The notes: generated from the letters alone by a model not told the origin. Positions 19,089 to 27,670 are shown, numbered from the stretch's first letter. The stretch: 64,000 nucleotides of DNA from Chloroflexota bacterium (GCA_016215025.1 JACRMI010000131.1:83085-147084), one strand, 5' to 3'. Numbers and translations: made by a program.

Positions 19089-19117
19089 ATTCTAGCATGA
19101 ATGAATATGGGTGTCAA
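19089..19117 (-). promoter_or_regulatory. Sigma-70-type promoter of the T-box/mug/serS operon
   Basis: TTGACA (19112-19117), 17-nt spacer, TAGAAT (19089-19094) on the minus strand. The start point near 19082 begins the T-box leader. Confidence 0.85.
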
Positions 19118-19122
19118 GCGCG

Positions 19123-19150
19123 TTGACAGTCTTTTTGACTGTGATATAAT
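19123..19150 (+). promoter_or_regulatory. Divergent promoter of the SCP2 gene
   Basis: TTGACA (19123-19128), 16-nt spacer, TATAAT (19145-19150). Its -35 box is 5 nt from the -35 box of the opposite promoter, so the two back-to-back promoters may compete. Confidence 0.85.
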
Positions 19151-19203
19151 CGAAATTGGAATATACAGCGAAATCACGCCGATTCATCACAGGAGATGAC
19201 ACA

Positions 19204-19617
19204 ATGTCGAAGATTAAATTCGGTTCACCAGAGTGGGTCAAGGCGCTGGAAAATGAATTGAACACGAGTCAAGCGTATGAAGACGCCGCCAAGACCTGGG
19301 AAGGCGATTTTTATTTTGTCGTCGATCCAGAAGGCGCGGTGACCCAGCCCATTTATCTCTACATGGACTTGTGGCACGGCAAATGTCGCGAATCGTTTGT
19401 TGTCGCCGACAAGAGCGCCAAGACGCCGGCGTTCGTGATGTCCGGTCAGTACAGTAAATGGAAAAAAGTCGTGATGGCGCAACTCGATCCGATTCAGGCG
19501 CTGATGACAGGTCAACTGAAACTCAAAGGTAACATGGTCATGGTGATGAAAAATGTCAAAGCAGCGCAAGAAATCGTCCGAGCATGCACCCGCATTGACA
19601 CAGAGTTTGAAATGTGA
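19204..19617 (+). CDS. SCP2 sterol-transfer family protein
   Basis: 137 residues that fit the small alpha/beta SCP2 fold, a hydrophobic-ligand carrier. GDFYFVVDPEG and the C-terminal IQALMTGQLKLKGNM block, in which the GKLKIKGD-like element closes the lipid tunnel, support the family. ATG at 19204 has AGGAG 10-14 nt upstream; the frame opens earlier but that part lies on the promoter. Ligand unknown. It precedes the ADH-AOR operon, so a role with acyl or hydrophobic substrates is possible. Confidence 0.85.
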   Translation: MSKIKFGSPEWVKALENELNTSQAYEDAAKTWEGDFYFVVDPEGAVTQPIYLYMDLWHGKCRESFVVADKSAKTPAFVMSGQYSKWKKVVMAQLDPIQALMTGQLKLKGNMVMVMKNVKAAQEIVRACTRIDTEFEM

Positions 19618-19620
19618 GAT

Positions 19621-19683
19621 TGCGTATGGCAGATAGCAAATGGCGAATGGATGCTATCTGCCATTTGCTGTCTGCTAATCGCC
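19621..19683. repeat. Imperfect inverted repeat between SCP2 and ADH genes
   Basis: A ggcagatagcaaatggc unit is followed by gctatctgccatttgct, its near reverse complement. It is one of several low-complexity families that fill spacers in this genome. Confidence 0.7.
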
Positions 19684-19696
19684 TTTAGAGGTCGCC

Positions 19697-20860
19697 ATGT
19701 GGTTTTTTAGCAGTCCTCAAATTGTCTTCGGCGAAGGTGCACTGTCGTACCTCGCGCAGATTCACGGCAAACGCGCGTACATCATCACCGACGAAATGAT
19801 GAGCAAGTTCGGCTTTGTCGATTTGGTCAAAGCGCAGCTCGCCGAAGCAAATATCGAAACACGGATATTCGCCGAAGTTGAACCGGAACCTTGCCTCGAT
19901 ACGGTCCGTCGTGGCGCGCAATTGCTGTGCGATTATGGACCCGATTGGATCGTCGGTCTCGGCGGCGGCTCTGCGATGGATGCTGCCAAAGCGATGTGGG
20001 CGCTGTACGAGCGTCCTGATTTGCCGCCTGATGGAATCAATCCGCTCGAATATCTTGGGCTGGGGAAAAAAGCAAAACTGATTACGATCTCCACCACGAG
20101 CGGCACCGGCTCCGAAGTAACCTGGTTCACCGTTCTCTCCGACACAAACGAAAAACGCAAACTCGGTCTTGGCTCGCGCGAAACGCTCGCGACTATCGCC
20201 ATCGTCGATCCGGTCTTTGCGCTGAAAATGCCGCCGCGTCTCACCGCCGATACCGGGCTTGATGCGCTCACTCATGCCATCGAAGGTTACACCGGAACCT
20301 GGCACAATGATTTTGCCGATAGTGTGTCGCTCAAAGCAATCGACCTCGTTTTCAAATATCTTCCCAAAGCGTACGCCGACGGCAATGACACCGAAGCACG
20401 CGAAAAGATGCACAACGCAGCCGCGCTCGCCGGGCTAGGCTTTGGCAACTCGATGGCGGCACTCGCGCACGCGATGGGGCATTCGTTGGGCGCAGTGTTC
20501 CACGTTCCGCATGGTCGCGCCGTCAGTTTGTTTCTCCCCTACACAATGGAATTCGCCGCGAACGCAGGCAACTATCGCTACGCCGACATCGCGCGCTTTA
20601 TCGGGCTGAACGGCGATGATGACAAGCAATTGTCGTACGCGTTGATTGCAGCCGTACGCGCGCTAGCGAAAAATCTTGATTCGAACGCAAACATCCAATC
20701 GTTGGGGATCACGCGCAATGAATTTTCAAAATCGATGGAGCATCTTCTCTTCAACGCCGAGAACGACAACCAAATTGTGCCAAGCTCACGCCAGCCTGAT
20801 CGCGCCGAGTTGGAAAAATTGTTCTGGTACGCGTACGAAGGTCGGTCGATTGATTTTTAG
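19697..20860 (+). CDS. Iron-containing (group III) alcohol dehydrogenase
   Basis: 387 residues, normal family length. NAD(P)-binding N-domain with VGLGGGSAMDAAKAM and STTSGTGSEVT. The C-domain metal ligands are in DTGLDALTHAIEGY (Asp, His), AHAMGHSLGA (His) and FHVPHGRA (His). Interconverts alcohols and aldehydes with NAD(P)H. It starts a likely operon with HicB-like, HicA-like and AOR genes; aldehydes made by AOR from acids could be reduced here, or the flow reversed. Substrate not assignable. Confidence 0.92.
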   Translation: MWFFSSPQIVFGEGALSYLAQIHGKRAYIITDEMMSKFGFVDLVKAQLAEANIETRIFAEVEPEPCLDTVRRGAQLLCDYGPDWIVGLGGGSAMDAAKAMWALYERPDLPPDGINPLEYLGLGKKAKLITISTTSGTGSEVTWFTVLSDTNEKRKLGLGSRETLATIAIVDPVFALKMPPRLTADTGLDALTHAIEGYTGTWHNDFADSVSLKAIDLVFKYLPKAYADGNDTEAREKMHNAAALAGLGFGNSMAALAHAMGHSLGAVFHVPHGRAVSLFLPYTMEFAANAGNYRYADIARFIGLNGDDDKQLSYALIAAVRALAKNLDSNANIQSLGITRNEFSKSMEHLLFNAENDNQIVPSSRQPDRAELEKLFWYAYEGRSIDF

Positions 20861-20875
20861 CAAGGAGCGATAAAC

Positions 20876-21166
20876 GTGAGATCGATTGTATTGAATTTGA
20901 TCGTCGAAAAAACAGAGACAGGCGAATACTGGGGTTACAGTCCTGATCTGCCGGGCTTGCATGTTCTCGGCGAAACGCCGGCCGAAGTCGTAAATCTCGC
21001 GCCGGGTGTCGCGCATACACTCTTGCAAGTTCGCCGCGAAAAGAAACTCAAGACGCCTGGCAAGTTCGCACACTTTGACGGCTCACAAACCATCACGATT
21101 CAACAAGGAACACCGGCTCATGCGTTATCGCGAACTCATCAAAAGATTGCGCGAACTCGGGTGTGA
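20876..21166 (+). CDS. HicB-like protein
   Basis: 96 residues. The N-terminal half (LIVEKTETGEYWGYSPDLPGLHVLGET) is the HicB partial RNase H-like fold found in antitoxins; no clear C-terminal DNA-binding ribbon-helix-helix is seen. GTG at 20876 follows AAGGAG by 7 nt, 15 nt after the ADH stop. It overlaps the HicA-like gene by 47 nt. In a toxin-antitoxin setting it would neutralise HicA. Its place inside a metabolic operon is unusual. Confidence 0.8.
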   Translation: MRSIVLNLIVEKTETGEYWGYSPDLPGLHVLGETPAEVVNLAPGVAHTLLQVRREKKLKTPGKFAHFDGSQTITIQQGTPAHALSRTHQKIARTRV

Positions 21167-21344
21167 GTACTTGCGTGATGCGCCTGGCTCGCATGAAGTT
21201 TGGTGGAATCCGATAACGGGCGACACCACAACTATTGCGCACCATAAGGGAAAAGAAATACCCACAGGTACATTTCACTCGATTCTACGCGACTTGGGAA
21301 TCTCTTATCAGGATTTTCAAAGGCGTGGGAGAAAGAAATCATGA
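21120..21344 (+). CDS. HicA-like mRNA interferase
   Basis: 74 residues from ATG 21120. It shows the small double-stranded-RNA-binding fold of HicA: RELIKRLRELGCEYLRD, the catalytic-type His in GSHEVWWNP, and HHKGKEIPTGTFHSILRDLGIS. The usual gene order hicA-hicB is reversed. Its stop overlaps the AOR start as ATGA, so AOR translation is coupled to it. As a type II toxin it would cleave mRNA. Confidence 0.82.
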   Translation: MRYRELIKRLRELGCEYLRDAPGSHEVWWNPITGDTTTIAHHKGKEIPTGTFHSILRDLGISYQDFQRRGRKKS

Positions 21345-23194
21345 ACTCGTACGCTGGCAAACTTCTCATCGTCAACTTGTCCACCGGCAAAATCCACGAC
21401 GAACCGCTTAATGAAACCTACGCCGCGCAGTATATCGGCGGCGCGGGGCTGGCAGCACGCTATCTGTACGATCAAATCGCTACGAACACCGATCCACTTG
21501 GCGAAGACAATCCGCTGATTTTCATGTCCGGTCCGCTGGGCGCAACCGCCGCGCCAAGCTGTGGTCGCTACGTCGTCGTCGCGCGGTCCCCACAGACTGG
21601 AATGTACGGCGAAGCGAACGGCGGAAACTTTTTCGGTCCCGATTTGAAACTAGCGGGCTACGACGGCATCATCGTGCGCGGCAAATCGCCGACACCGGTC
21701 TATTTGCTGATTCGAAATGGGCAAATCGAACTGCGCGATGCGACGCACTTGCGTGGCAAAACGACGTTCGACACAGGCGATGCTATTCGCGCTGAGTTGA
21801 ACGATCAAAAGGTCACCGTTGCCGCCATCGGTCCCGCCGGCGAAAACCTCGTCAAGTACGCGCTTATCCTGGCGACTAACCCGCGAGGCAAAAAAGGCAT
21901 CGCCGGTCGATGCGGCATGGGCGCGGTGATGGGATCGAAAAATCTCAAAGCGATTGCAGTGCGCGCTGGCAACACCAAGATCGCGCTGCACGATACGGCT
22001 GCCTTCAACGCGGCTCTGCGCCCTGCGATTGAAATGCTCCCCGACGATATGGCAACCCAGATTTGGCGCTCGGTCGGCACAGCAGGCACCATGGATTTCC
22101 TATCGCTGCTGGGCGATGTGCCAACCAAGTACTGGACGCAAGGCACGTTCGACGTTGAAAAGATCAGCGGCAACAAACTCGCCGAAACTATTTTGACCGG
22201 ACACGCGACGTGTCATTCCTGCATGGTAGCCTGTGGGCGCAAGGTTGCGCGCGCGGCCGGCCATGATTTGCCGCATAGTGAAGGTCCCGAATACGAAACG
22301 CTTGCCGCGTTTGGCTCACTCTTGCTCAATGACGATCTCGAAATGCTGACGTACATCGGCTCGCAGTGTGATGCGCTCGGCATCGATTCGATCAGCGCCG
22401 GTTCGACGATTGCGTTTGCAACCTTTTTGCAACAAGAAGGATTCGTGCCTGGGTCCACTTTCGATGGAACTGCTTTACAGTGGAACCATCCTCAGCAAAC
22501 TCTGCAACTCGTCGCAATGATCGCGCGGCGTGAAGGTATTGGCGACACCCTCGCCGAAGGGTCGAAATTACTCGGCGCACGCTATGGCGTAGAAGGACTC
22601 GCCGTGCAAGTCAATGGCATGGAAGTGCCCATGCACGATCCGCGCGCTGAAGTTGGAATGGCGGTCGTGTATGCGACCTCGCCGATTGGCGCAAGCCATA
22701 ATCAGTCCGAATATTTTCTCGTCGATACGTCCGGAAAACCGGTGGAGGATTTGAACATCGTCACGATGGATCGTTTTGAATCGCAAGGGAAAGCAGGCAA
22801 CCTGGCACGGCACCAGGATTTCCGGGCGGTGACGTCCTCGCTCGTGCAATGCATCTTCCCGAATCCACCGGTCAAAAACATGATCGATATGCTTGCAGCG
22901 GCGACAGGGTACAACATCACGCTCGATAATGTGCTGTCGTACGGTGAACGTAGTTGGAATTTAAAGCGGGCTTTGAATATCAAACTAGGGTATAATGCGC
23001 GAGCGAACGAAAAACAACCAGAGCTATTGTTGCATGCCTTAGCGGACGGCGGCACAGAGGGTCACGTCGCCGAACTGGAACCGATGCTGCGCGAATATTA
23101 CGCCTATCGTGATTGGGATTGGGACACGGGCAAGCCGCGCCGCGAAAAATTGCTTGCCTTGGGAATGTCTGAAATCGCGAATGATTTGTGGTAG
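21341..23194 (+). CDS. Aldehyde:ferredoxin oxidoreductase (tungsten/molybdenum pterin)
   Basis: 617 residues, full length. The N-domain starts with the typical GKLLIVNLSTGKIHDEPL and YIGGAGLAARYL; PQTGMYGEANGGNFFGPDLKLAGYDG follows. The [4Fe-4S] ligands are in CHSCMVACGRK (CxxCxxxC) with a fourth Cys in the C-terminal half (VQCIFPNP). Oxidises aldehydes to acids with ferredoxin, or reduces acids in the reverse direction. Translationally coupled to HicA-like, in the operon headed by Fe-ADH. Oxygen-sensitive enzymes of this type suggest an anaerobic or facultative lifestyle. Confidence 0.93.
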   Translation: MNSYAGKLLIVNLSTGKIHDEPLNETYAAQYIGGAGLAARYLYDQIATNTDPLGEDNPLIFMSGPLGATAAPSCGRYVVVARSPQTGMYGEANGGNFFGPDLKLAGYDGIIVRGKSPTPVYLLIRNGQIELRDATHLRGKTTFDTGDAIRAELNDQKVTVAAIGPAGENLVKYALILATNPRGKKGIAGRCGMGAVMGSKNLKAIAVRAGNTKIALHDTAAFNAALRPAIEMLPDDMATQIWRSVGTAGTMDFLSLLGDVPTKYWTQGTFDVEKISGNKLAETILTGHATCHSCMVACGRKVARAAGHDLPHSEGPEYETLAAFGSLLLNDDLEMLTYIGSQCDALGIDSISAGSTIAFATFLQQEGFVPGSTFDGTALQWNHPQQTLQLVAMIARREGIGDTLAEGSKLLGARYGVEGLAVQVNGMEVPMHDPRAEVGMAVVYATSPIGASHNQSEYFLVDTSGKPVEDLNIVTMDRFESQGKAGNLARHQDFRAVTSSLVQCIFPNPPVKNMIDMLAAATGYNITLDNVLSYGERSWNLKRALNIKLGYNARANEKQPELLLHALADGGTEGHVAELEPMLREYYAYRDWDWDTGKPRREKLLALGMSEIANDLW

Positions 23195-23233
23195 AGCAAA
23201 CGCTTCGCGCAATTTGCTCAACAGGAGATAAAC

Positions 23234-24043
23234 ATGCAGATTCAACCGACACCAAGCAATCCCGAACTCTTGAGCGCAATGGTGACCATTGCCCAGAAGG
23301 ATTCACCGGAGAATCGACGAGTCCTCTATGATGCACTCATCAACAGTCAACTTTTGGTGCCGATTGCAAAACCCCTCCACAACCCCAACAAGACCGGATT
23401 GCAGCAAGTCATTGGCACAACTGATGTGGAATTTATCGTCGTAACGAACAAGCAAGATCAAACCGCGTTGCTCGCCTTTACGGATGAACCCGCCGTGAAA
23501 GCGTGGAAACCGGAGGACAGCAATTACATCGCATCGAATGGAACGGACTTGTTTCAAATGGCGCTCGAAATGAATGTCGCCGCTATCGTGCTGAACGTGG
23601 CGGGGCCCACCGCACGCGGCGAGTTGATGCGGTGGGAAATCCAATCATTGGCATCCGGCATCATTCCAGAAAGCGGTGGGCAAGTAGGAACGAGTGTCAT
23701 CACGCCGCCGCCCGATGCCGAAATCAAGTTTGCGCCGCTGCATACCAAGCCGTCGGAAAAATTTCTCACTGGTTTGAAAGATGCCTTTGCTTGTTTTCCT
23801 GAAATCGCGGCGGGGTATCTCATGCAGGCGCAAATTGGCGATGCCGCACCGCATCTCGTCGCGGGTGTGCAGCCAGTCGGAGAAATGAAGGAAGACGAAA
23901 TCCACAGCTTGATGAATCGATTAGGCGATAAGGTTTCCGGTTACTTGTCGCACGGTGAGTTCATCGATTTCATCTTCATCGAAGATGAGACTAACGTCCC
24001 CGTGATACCCGCATCCGATGCGCTCGTTTTCAAACGGGAGTAA
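23234..24043 (+). CDS. SseB family protein
   Basis: 269 residues. The N-terminal half has the SseB N-domain pattern (LYDALINSQLLVPIAK, ALLAFTDEPAVKAWKP); the C-terminal half may be an SseB C-domain. Some members are linked to serine sensitivity or type VII secretion, but no biochemical role is certain. ATG at 23234 follows CAGGAG, 39 nt after the AOR gene, with a small gagcaaa/tttgctc hairpin between. Confidence 0.75.
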   Translation: MQIQPTPSNPELLSAMVTIAQKDSPENRRVLYDALINSQLLVPIAKPLHNPNKTGLQQVIGTTDVEFIVVTNKQDQTALLAFTDEPAVKAWKPEDSNYIASNGTDLFQMALEMNVAAIVLNVAGPTARGELMRWEIQSLASGIIPESGGQVGTSVITPPPDAEIKFAPLHTKPSEKFLTGLKDAFACFPEIAAGYLMQAQIGDAAPHLVAGVQPVGEMKEDEIHSLMNRLGDKVSGYLSHGEFIDFIFIEDETNVPVIPASDALVFKRE

Positions 24044-24074
24044 AAATCGTTCGTCACTCGCATTAAAACACATG

Positions 24075-24103
24075 TGCCGATTTTCCAATTAGGAGAATCG
24101 GCA
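24075..24103 (+). terminator. Hairpin downstream of the SseB gene
   Basis: Stem tgccgatt (24075-24082) with aatcggca (24096-24103). No T run follows, so it is at best a weak or Rho-assisted terminator. Confidence 0.4.
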
Positions 24104-24113
24104 TAACTTGTGG

Positions 24114-24119
24114 TAGAAT
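24114..24119 (+). promoter_or_regulatory. Possible extended -10 promoter for the structured RNA segment
   Basis: TGG followed by TAGAAT at 24114-24119, with no convincing -35 box. Transcription would begin about 60 nt before the folded segment. Confidence 0.35.
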
Positions 24120-24190
24120 TGCCTCCGATGGTGCGCCAACTTGATCCAGCATCATAATGTCTGCGCACTCTATGATTCATTAATTGACCA

Positions 24191-24313
24191 AGTGCAATCA
24201 AGAAAGTTTTGTGGGTTCGTAGTCTAGCGCCTTGTCCGCAAGGGGGGCGTTGCTCTGCGCGTTTAACGCCCACAAGGGGCTAGGCTACTCCACATGATTT
24301 TTGTGATTGCACT
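24191..24313 (+). ncRNA. Strongly folded 123-nt non-coding segment (ncRNA or palindromic element)
   Basis: Nested complementary arms close almost the whole segment: P1 24191-24200 with 24304-24313 (10 bp); P2 24211-24214 with 24290-24293; P3 24219-24228 with 24279-24288 (10 bp, one G-U); P4 24230-24235 with 24272-24277; P5 24245-24251 with 24265-24271 (7 bp). The left arm of P4 can instead pair with 24239-24243, giving two exclusive folds. No coding frame is supported. It sits in the 323-nt gap before the beta-CASP gene. It is not a tRNA. It could be a regulatory leader, a small RNA or a non-autonomous palindromic element. Confidence 0.55.
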
Positions 24314-24366
24314 TTGACCTGCCATGCCGGTAGGTGCCAGAGTCAAGTTGTTGCACTAGTAACCCC

Positions 24367-25764
24367 ATGAAAATTACCTTCCATGGCGCTGCCCGCACGA
24401 CGACCGGTTCGATGCACCTTGTCGAAACAAACCATCAACGCATCTTGCTGGATTGCGGGTTATATCAAGGACATCGCGACGAAGCCTTCCATCGCAATGC
24501 GCACCTGCCGTTCGATGCCAAAACAATTACGGCGGCGATTTTGTCGCACGCGCATATTGATCATTCGGGCAATTTGCCATCATTGGTCAAGTCTGGCTTT
24601 GTTGGTAAAATCCATTCCACGGCCGCGACCCGTGATTTGGCGATGTTGATGCTGCGTGACAGCGCACGGATTCAAGAGCAGGACGCAGCATACCTTAATC
24701 AAAAAAAATCCCGAAGCCATTTGCCGCCCATCCAACCGCTCTACACGACCGCCGATGCAGAGCGGGCGCTGACTCATCTGGTTGGACAATCGTACAACCA
24801 ATGGTTCGATCTACCGGAACGCAACGGCGTCCGCGTGATCTTCCACGACGCTGGACATATTCTGGGTTCGGCGATCACCGTGCTTGAAATCAACGAACAA
24901 GGTCGCACGCTTCGCGTTGGCTTTACGGGCGACCTGGGTCGGCCCAACACGTTGATCCTGCGCGATCCGGAAATCGTGCGCGGACTCGATTACCTCATGA
25001 TCGAAAGCACGTACGGCGACCGCGAGCATGGCATGCTCGTGGACAGCCAAAACGAATTGGCGCGCATCGTGCGCACGACGGTGATGCGCGGCGGCAAGGT
25101 AATTATCCCGGCGTTTGCCGTCGAACGCACTCAAGAAGTCGTCTATTCGCTCCATCAAAAAGTCGATACGCGAGAGATTCCGGATGTCACATCGTTTGTG
25201 GACTCGCCGATGGCGCTCAATGCGACAGATATTTTTCGGCTGCATTTCGACTGCTTGGCGGACGACCTGCGCGAGCATTTATTGATTCACAATGATCCCT
25301 TTGGGTTCGGAAAATTAAAGTACGTGCGAACCGTCGATGAATCCAAAGCCATCAATTCGCTCCAAGGTTCCGCGATCATCATTTCCGCGAACGGCATGTG
25401 CGAAGCTGGGCGCATTTTGCATCATCTGAAAAATAATATCGAAGACGAACGAAACACCATTCTGTTCGTCGGCTATCAAGCCCAAAATACGTTAGGTCGC
25501 CGTCTAGTGGATGGCGCAAAAAAGGTCCGCATCTTTGGCGACGAATATCGCGTGCGCGCGCAGATTCAGGTCGCCAACGGATTCAGCGCGCACGCCGACC
25601 GAAGTGAATTGATCGATTGGTTCACCCAGGTCAAAGACAATCTCAAGGGTGTGTTCGTGGTGCATGGCGAAGAACAAAGCTCTTTCGCATTTGCCGAAAC
25701 AATCCGCACCATGGGTACGTTCAACGTAACCGTGCCTGAGCCAAACCAGACCATCGAACTGTGA
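24367..25764 (+). CDS. Metallo-beta-lactamase fold beta-CASP RNA nuclease
   Basis: 465 residues. The MBL core has SHAHIDHSGNLP (HxHxDH), DAGHILGSA and FTGDLG; the beta-CASP part has IESTYGDREH, SANGMCEAGRILHHL and the C-terminal VANGFSAHADR motif. These match CPSF-73/RNase J-like nucleases of the YSH1 type, which cleave RNA with two zinc ions. I chose ATG at 24367, where MKITFHGAARTTTGS matches the family start; the frame opens at GTG 24334. No strong ribosome site is visible. It follows the structured RNA segment. Confidence 0.9.
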   Translation: MKITFHGAARTTTGSMHLVETNHQRILLDCGLYQGHRDEAFHRNAHLPFDAKTITAAILSHAHIDHSGNLPSLVKSGFVGKIHSTAATRDLAMLMLRDSARIQEQDAAYLNQKKSRSHLPPIQPLYTTADAERALTHLVGQSYNQWFDLPERNGVRVIFHDAGHILGSAITVLEINEQGRTLRVGFTGDLGRPNTLILRDPEIVRGLDYLMIESTYGDREHGMLVDSQNELARIVRTTVMRGGKVIIPAFAVERTQEVVYSLHQKVDTREIPDVTSFVDSPMALNATDIFRLHFDCLADDLREHLLIHNDPFGFGKLKYVRTVDESKAINSLQGSAIIISANGMCEAGRILHHLKNNIEDERNTILFVGYQAQNTLGRRLVDGAKKVRIFGDEYRVRAQIQVANGFSAHADRSELIDWFTQVKDNLKGVFVVHGEEQSSFAFAETIRTMGTFNVTVPEPNQTIEL

Positions 25765-25777
25765 GGAGTTGACGACA

Positions 25778-26797
25778 ATGAACTTTGAAGAAGCCGAAGC
25801 AAGATTTAGGCAATTGCAGGCGCGTGTCCAACGCGGTGAGCCAATCAGCCGTGCCGAGTATGAAGAACAGGTTAGCCAATTAGCCGTCCAAGACGGCAAT
25901 GGCGTGCTGTGGGAAATTAATCCGCGCACCGGTAAATGGATGTACTTTGACGGTGCCGAATGGATATCAGGTACGCCGCCCGGTCACGATACCTCTGTAG
26001 TTATTCCAATGCCTGGCGCAAGTTTGACTCCTAGCACACCACCGCCTTCAACGGTTGCATCTACTTTCCAAGCTCCGCCTCCTCCGATCATGCCGCGTAC
26101 ATCGGCAAGCTCGAACACGCCGCCAGCTCCGGAAGCCGTGCCGCCTTACAAACGTGTTGGACAAGATCGGAGAGTGCCTGCGCCGCGCCCACCCATGAAT
26201 CCACCTCAAGCCAGCGAGAAAAAGCCCGCCGCCGCAAAAACCGGTGCGTTGGGTCGTCGCGAATGGATTCCGCTTGCTATTGGCGCGGTTGTGCTGCTCG
26301 TCTGCGCGATTCTGCTTTTTGTCGGTGGCAATTTTGCCATGACGGCTTTCAGCCCGACTAAAACGCCAACCCGCATTGCTATGCCAACGTCCGCTAGCTC
26401 GCCCGTCGCCACGCCGGTGCGTCTGCCATCGCCAACACCGATTCCGCCAACACCTGCGCCGGTCACGGCGAAGATCAACACCGATACGCCCGCCAACGTT
26501 CGTAACAAGCCATCGACGAGTGGATCGACGATTCTCGTCAAGCTGAAAAAGGATACGCAGATCACTTTGATTGCCGCCGGTCCCAAGGACGGCACGAATA
26601 CATGGTATCAGATCAATCTACCCGATAATCCGACGCCGGGTTGGATCCGGAGCGACACGTTCCAAGTCGTCGGCGGCGACATCAACACGGTGCCACCGGT
26701 TGGCGGCGCAGCTACGGCGACCAAAGCCCCAGCAGCACCCCAATCCACTGCGACGCTGACACCGATCGGTGCAATTCCACCGACACCCAAGCCATAG
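25778..26797 (+). CDS. Membrane protein with SH3b domain
   Basis: 339 residues: a soluble N-terminal helical segment (EARFRQLQARVQRGEPISRAEYEEQV), a W-rich stretch resembling a substrate- or ligand-sensing module (MYFDGAEWISG), a Pro-rich linker (about 75-150), one transmembrane helix (about 170-195), a TPT linker and a bacterial SH3 domain (PANVRNKPSTSGS to WIRSDTFQVV). The cytoplasmic N-part and outside SH3 suggest cell-wall sensing, but this is inference. ATG at 25778 has GAGGAG 9 nt upstream; TTG at 25769 is less likely. Confidence 0.75.
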   Translation: MNFEEAEARFRQLQARVQRGEPISRAEYEEQVSQLAVQDGNGVLWEINPRTGKWMYFDGAEWISGTPPGHDTSVVIPMPGASLTPSTPPPSTVASTFQAPPPPIMPRTSASSNTPPAPEAVPPYKRVGQDRRVPAPRPPMNPPQASEKKPAAAKTGALGRREWIPLAIGAVVLLVCAILLFVGGNFAMTAFSPTKTPTRIAMPTSASSPVATPVRLPSPTPIPPTPAPVTAKINTDTPANVRNKPSTSGSTILVKLKKDTQITLIAAGPKDGTNTWYQINLPDNPTPGWIRSDTFQVVGGDINTVPPVGGAATATKAPAAPQSTATLTPIGAIPPTPKP

Positions 26798-26799
26798 GA

Positions 26800-26895
26800 C
26801 CTAGAAGTTGGAAGTTGGAAATTGGACTTTAGAGAACTTAGCTAATTTCCAACCTCCAATTTCCAATTTCTATTTTCTAATTTCTAACCTCAAGG
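26800..26895. repeat. ttccaatttcc-type inverted quasi-tandem repeat
   Basis: Several gaagttggaaattgg units are followed by their complement (tttccaacctccaatttcc). The spacer has no other visible signal apart from the ribosome site of the dedA-like gene. Confidence 0.75.
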
Positions 26896-26904
26896 ACTAG
26901 ATTC

Positions 26905-27567
26905 GTGGACATTCTTTTACAGCTCGTAAATTTCGTTTTGCACGTCGATGTTTATCTGAACGACATTATCACGCAATATGGCGCATGGACTCTGGCGATC
27001 CTGTTTGTCATCATTTTCCTGGAAACTGGCGTGGTTGTCACACCCTTTTTGCCAGGCGATTCGCTCATCTTCGCGGCAGCCACCTTCGCGGCGCGTGGCG
27101 CGCTCGACCCCCTGGCAATCTTTATTCTGCTTTCGGTCGCCGCCTTTCTTGGCGACACCGCTAACTATTGGATCGGGTACCGCATCGGCGCGAAAGCTTA
27201 TACCGGCGAGGTCCGATGGATCAAGAAAGAATACATGGAGCGGACGCACAAGTTTTTTGAGAAACAAGGCGGCAAAGCCATCTTTCTCGCACGCTTTGTG
27301 CCGATCATTCGTACATTCGCGCCGTTTGTCGCTGGCGTCAGCCGAATGCCTTACAGTTTTTTCGTTCGCTGGAACCTGATCGGCGGCATTACTTGGGTCG
27401 GTATCTTTACCTTGCTCGGTTACTTTTTCGGCAACATTCCCTTTGTCCAAAAGAATTTCGAGTTAGTCATCGTGGCAATCATTCTCATCTCGGTTGTTCC
27501 GATCGGGATCGAGGCGATCAAAGCGCGCCAAGAGATTCGAAAATCCAAAATGGAACCAGAAGGATAA
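26905..27567 (+). CDS. DedA/SNARE-associated family membrane protein
   Basis: 220 residues with about five hydrophobic segments. The family motifs FLPGDSLIFAAATFAARG, GDTANYWIGYRIG and GGKAIFLARFVPIIRTFAPFVAG (the conserved Arg region) are all present. DedA proteins act in phospholipid or undecaprenyl-phosphate flipping and membrane homeostasis. It starts with GTG at 26905 and is followed by a strong terminator. Confidence 0.92.
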   Translation: MDILLQLVNFVLHVDVYLNDIITQYGAWTLAILFVIIFLETGVVVTPFLPGDSLIFAAATFAARGALDPLAIFILLSVAAFLGDTANYWIGYRIGAKAYTGEVRWIKKEYMERTHKFFEKQGGKAIFLARFVPIIRTFAPFVAGVSRMPYSFFVRWNLIGGITWVGIFTLLGYFFGNIPFVQKNFELVIVAIILISVVPIGIEAIKARQEIRKSKMEPEG

Positions 27568-27570
27568 GAC

Positions 27571-27614
27571 AAACCGCCGACCCCATGTGGCATGGGGTCG
27601 GCGGTTTTATTTTA
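27571..27614 (+). terminator. Rho-independent terminator after the dedA-like gene
   Basis: 17-bp perfect stem (27571-27587 with 27591-27607), 3-nt loop tgg, then ttttattttaa. Confidence 0.93.
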
Positions 27615-27640
27615 AATCGATCCGATTTTCAAAAATGGCG

Positions 27641-27670
27641 TTGACAAATTGAACCCAATCGTGGTATCTT
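27641..27670 (+). promoter_or_regulatory. Promoter of the acyl-CoA synthetase gene
   Basis: TTGACA (27641-27646), 18-nt spacer ending TGG, and TATCTT (27665-27670), an extended -10 form. Confidence 0.75.

Noticed and set aside
24191..24313. tRNA or tmRNA-like gene
   Set aside because: The segment folds strongly but has no TpsiC (GTTCRANNC) arm, no anticodon arm of standard length and no CCA-type acceptor.
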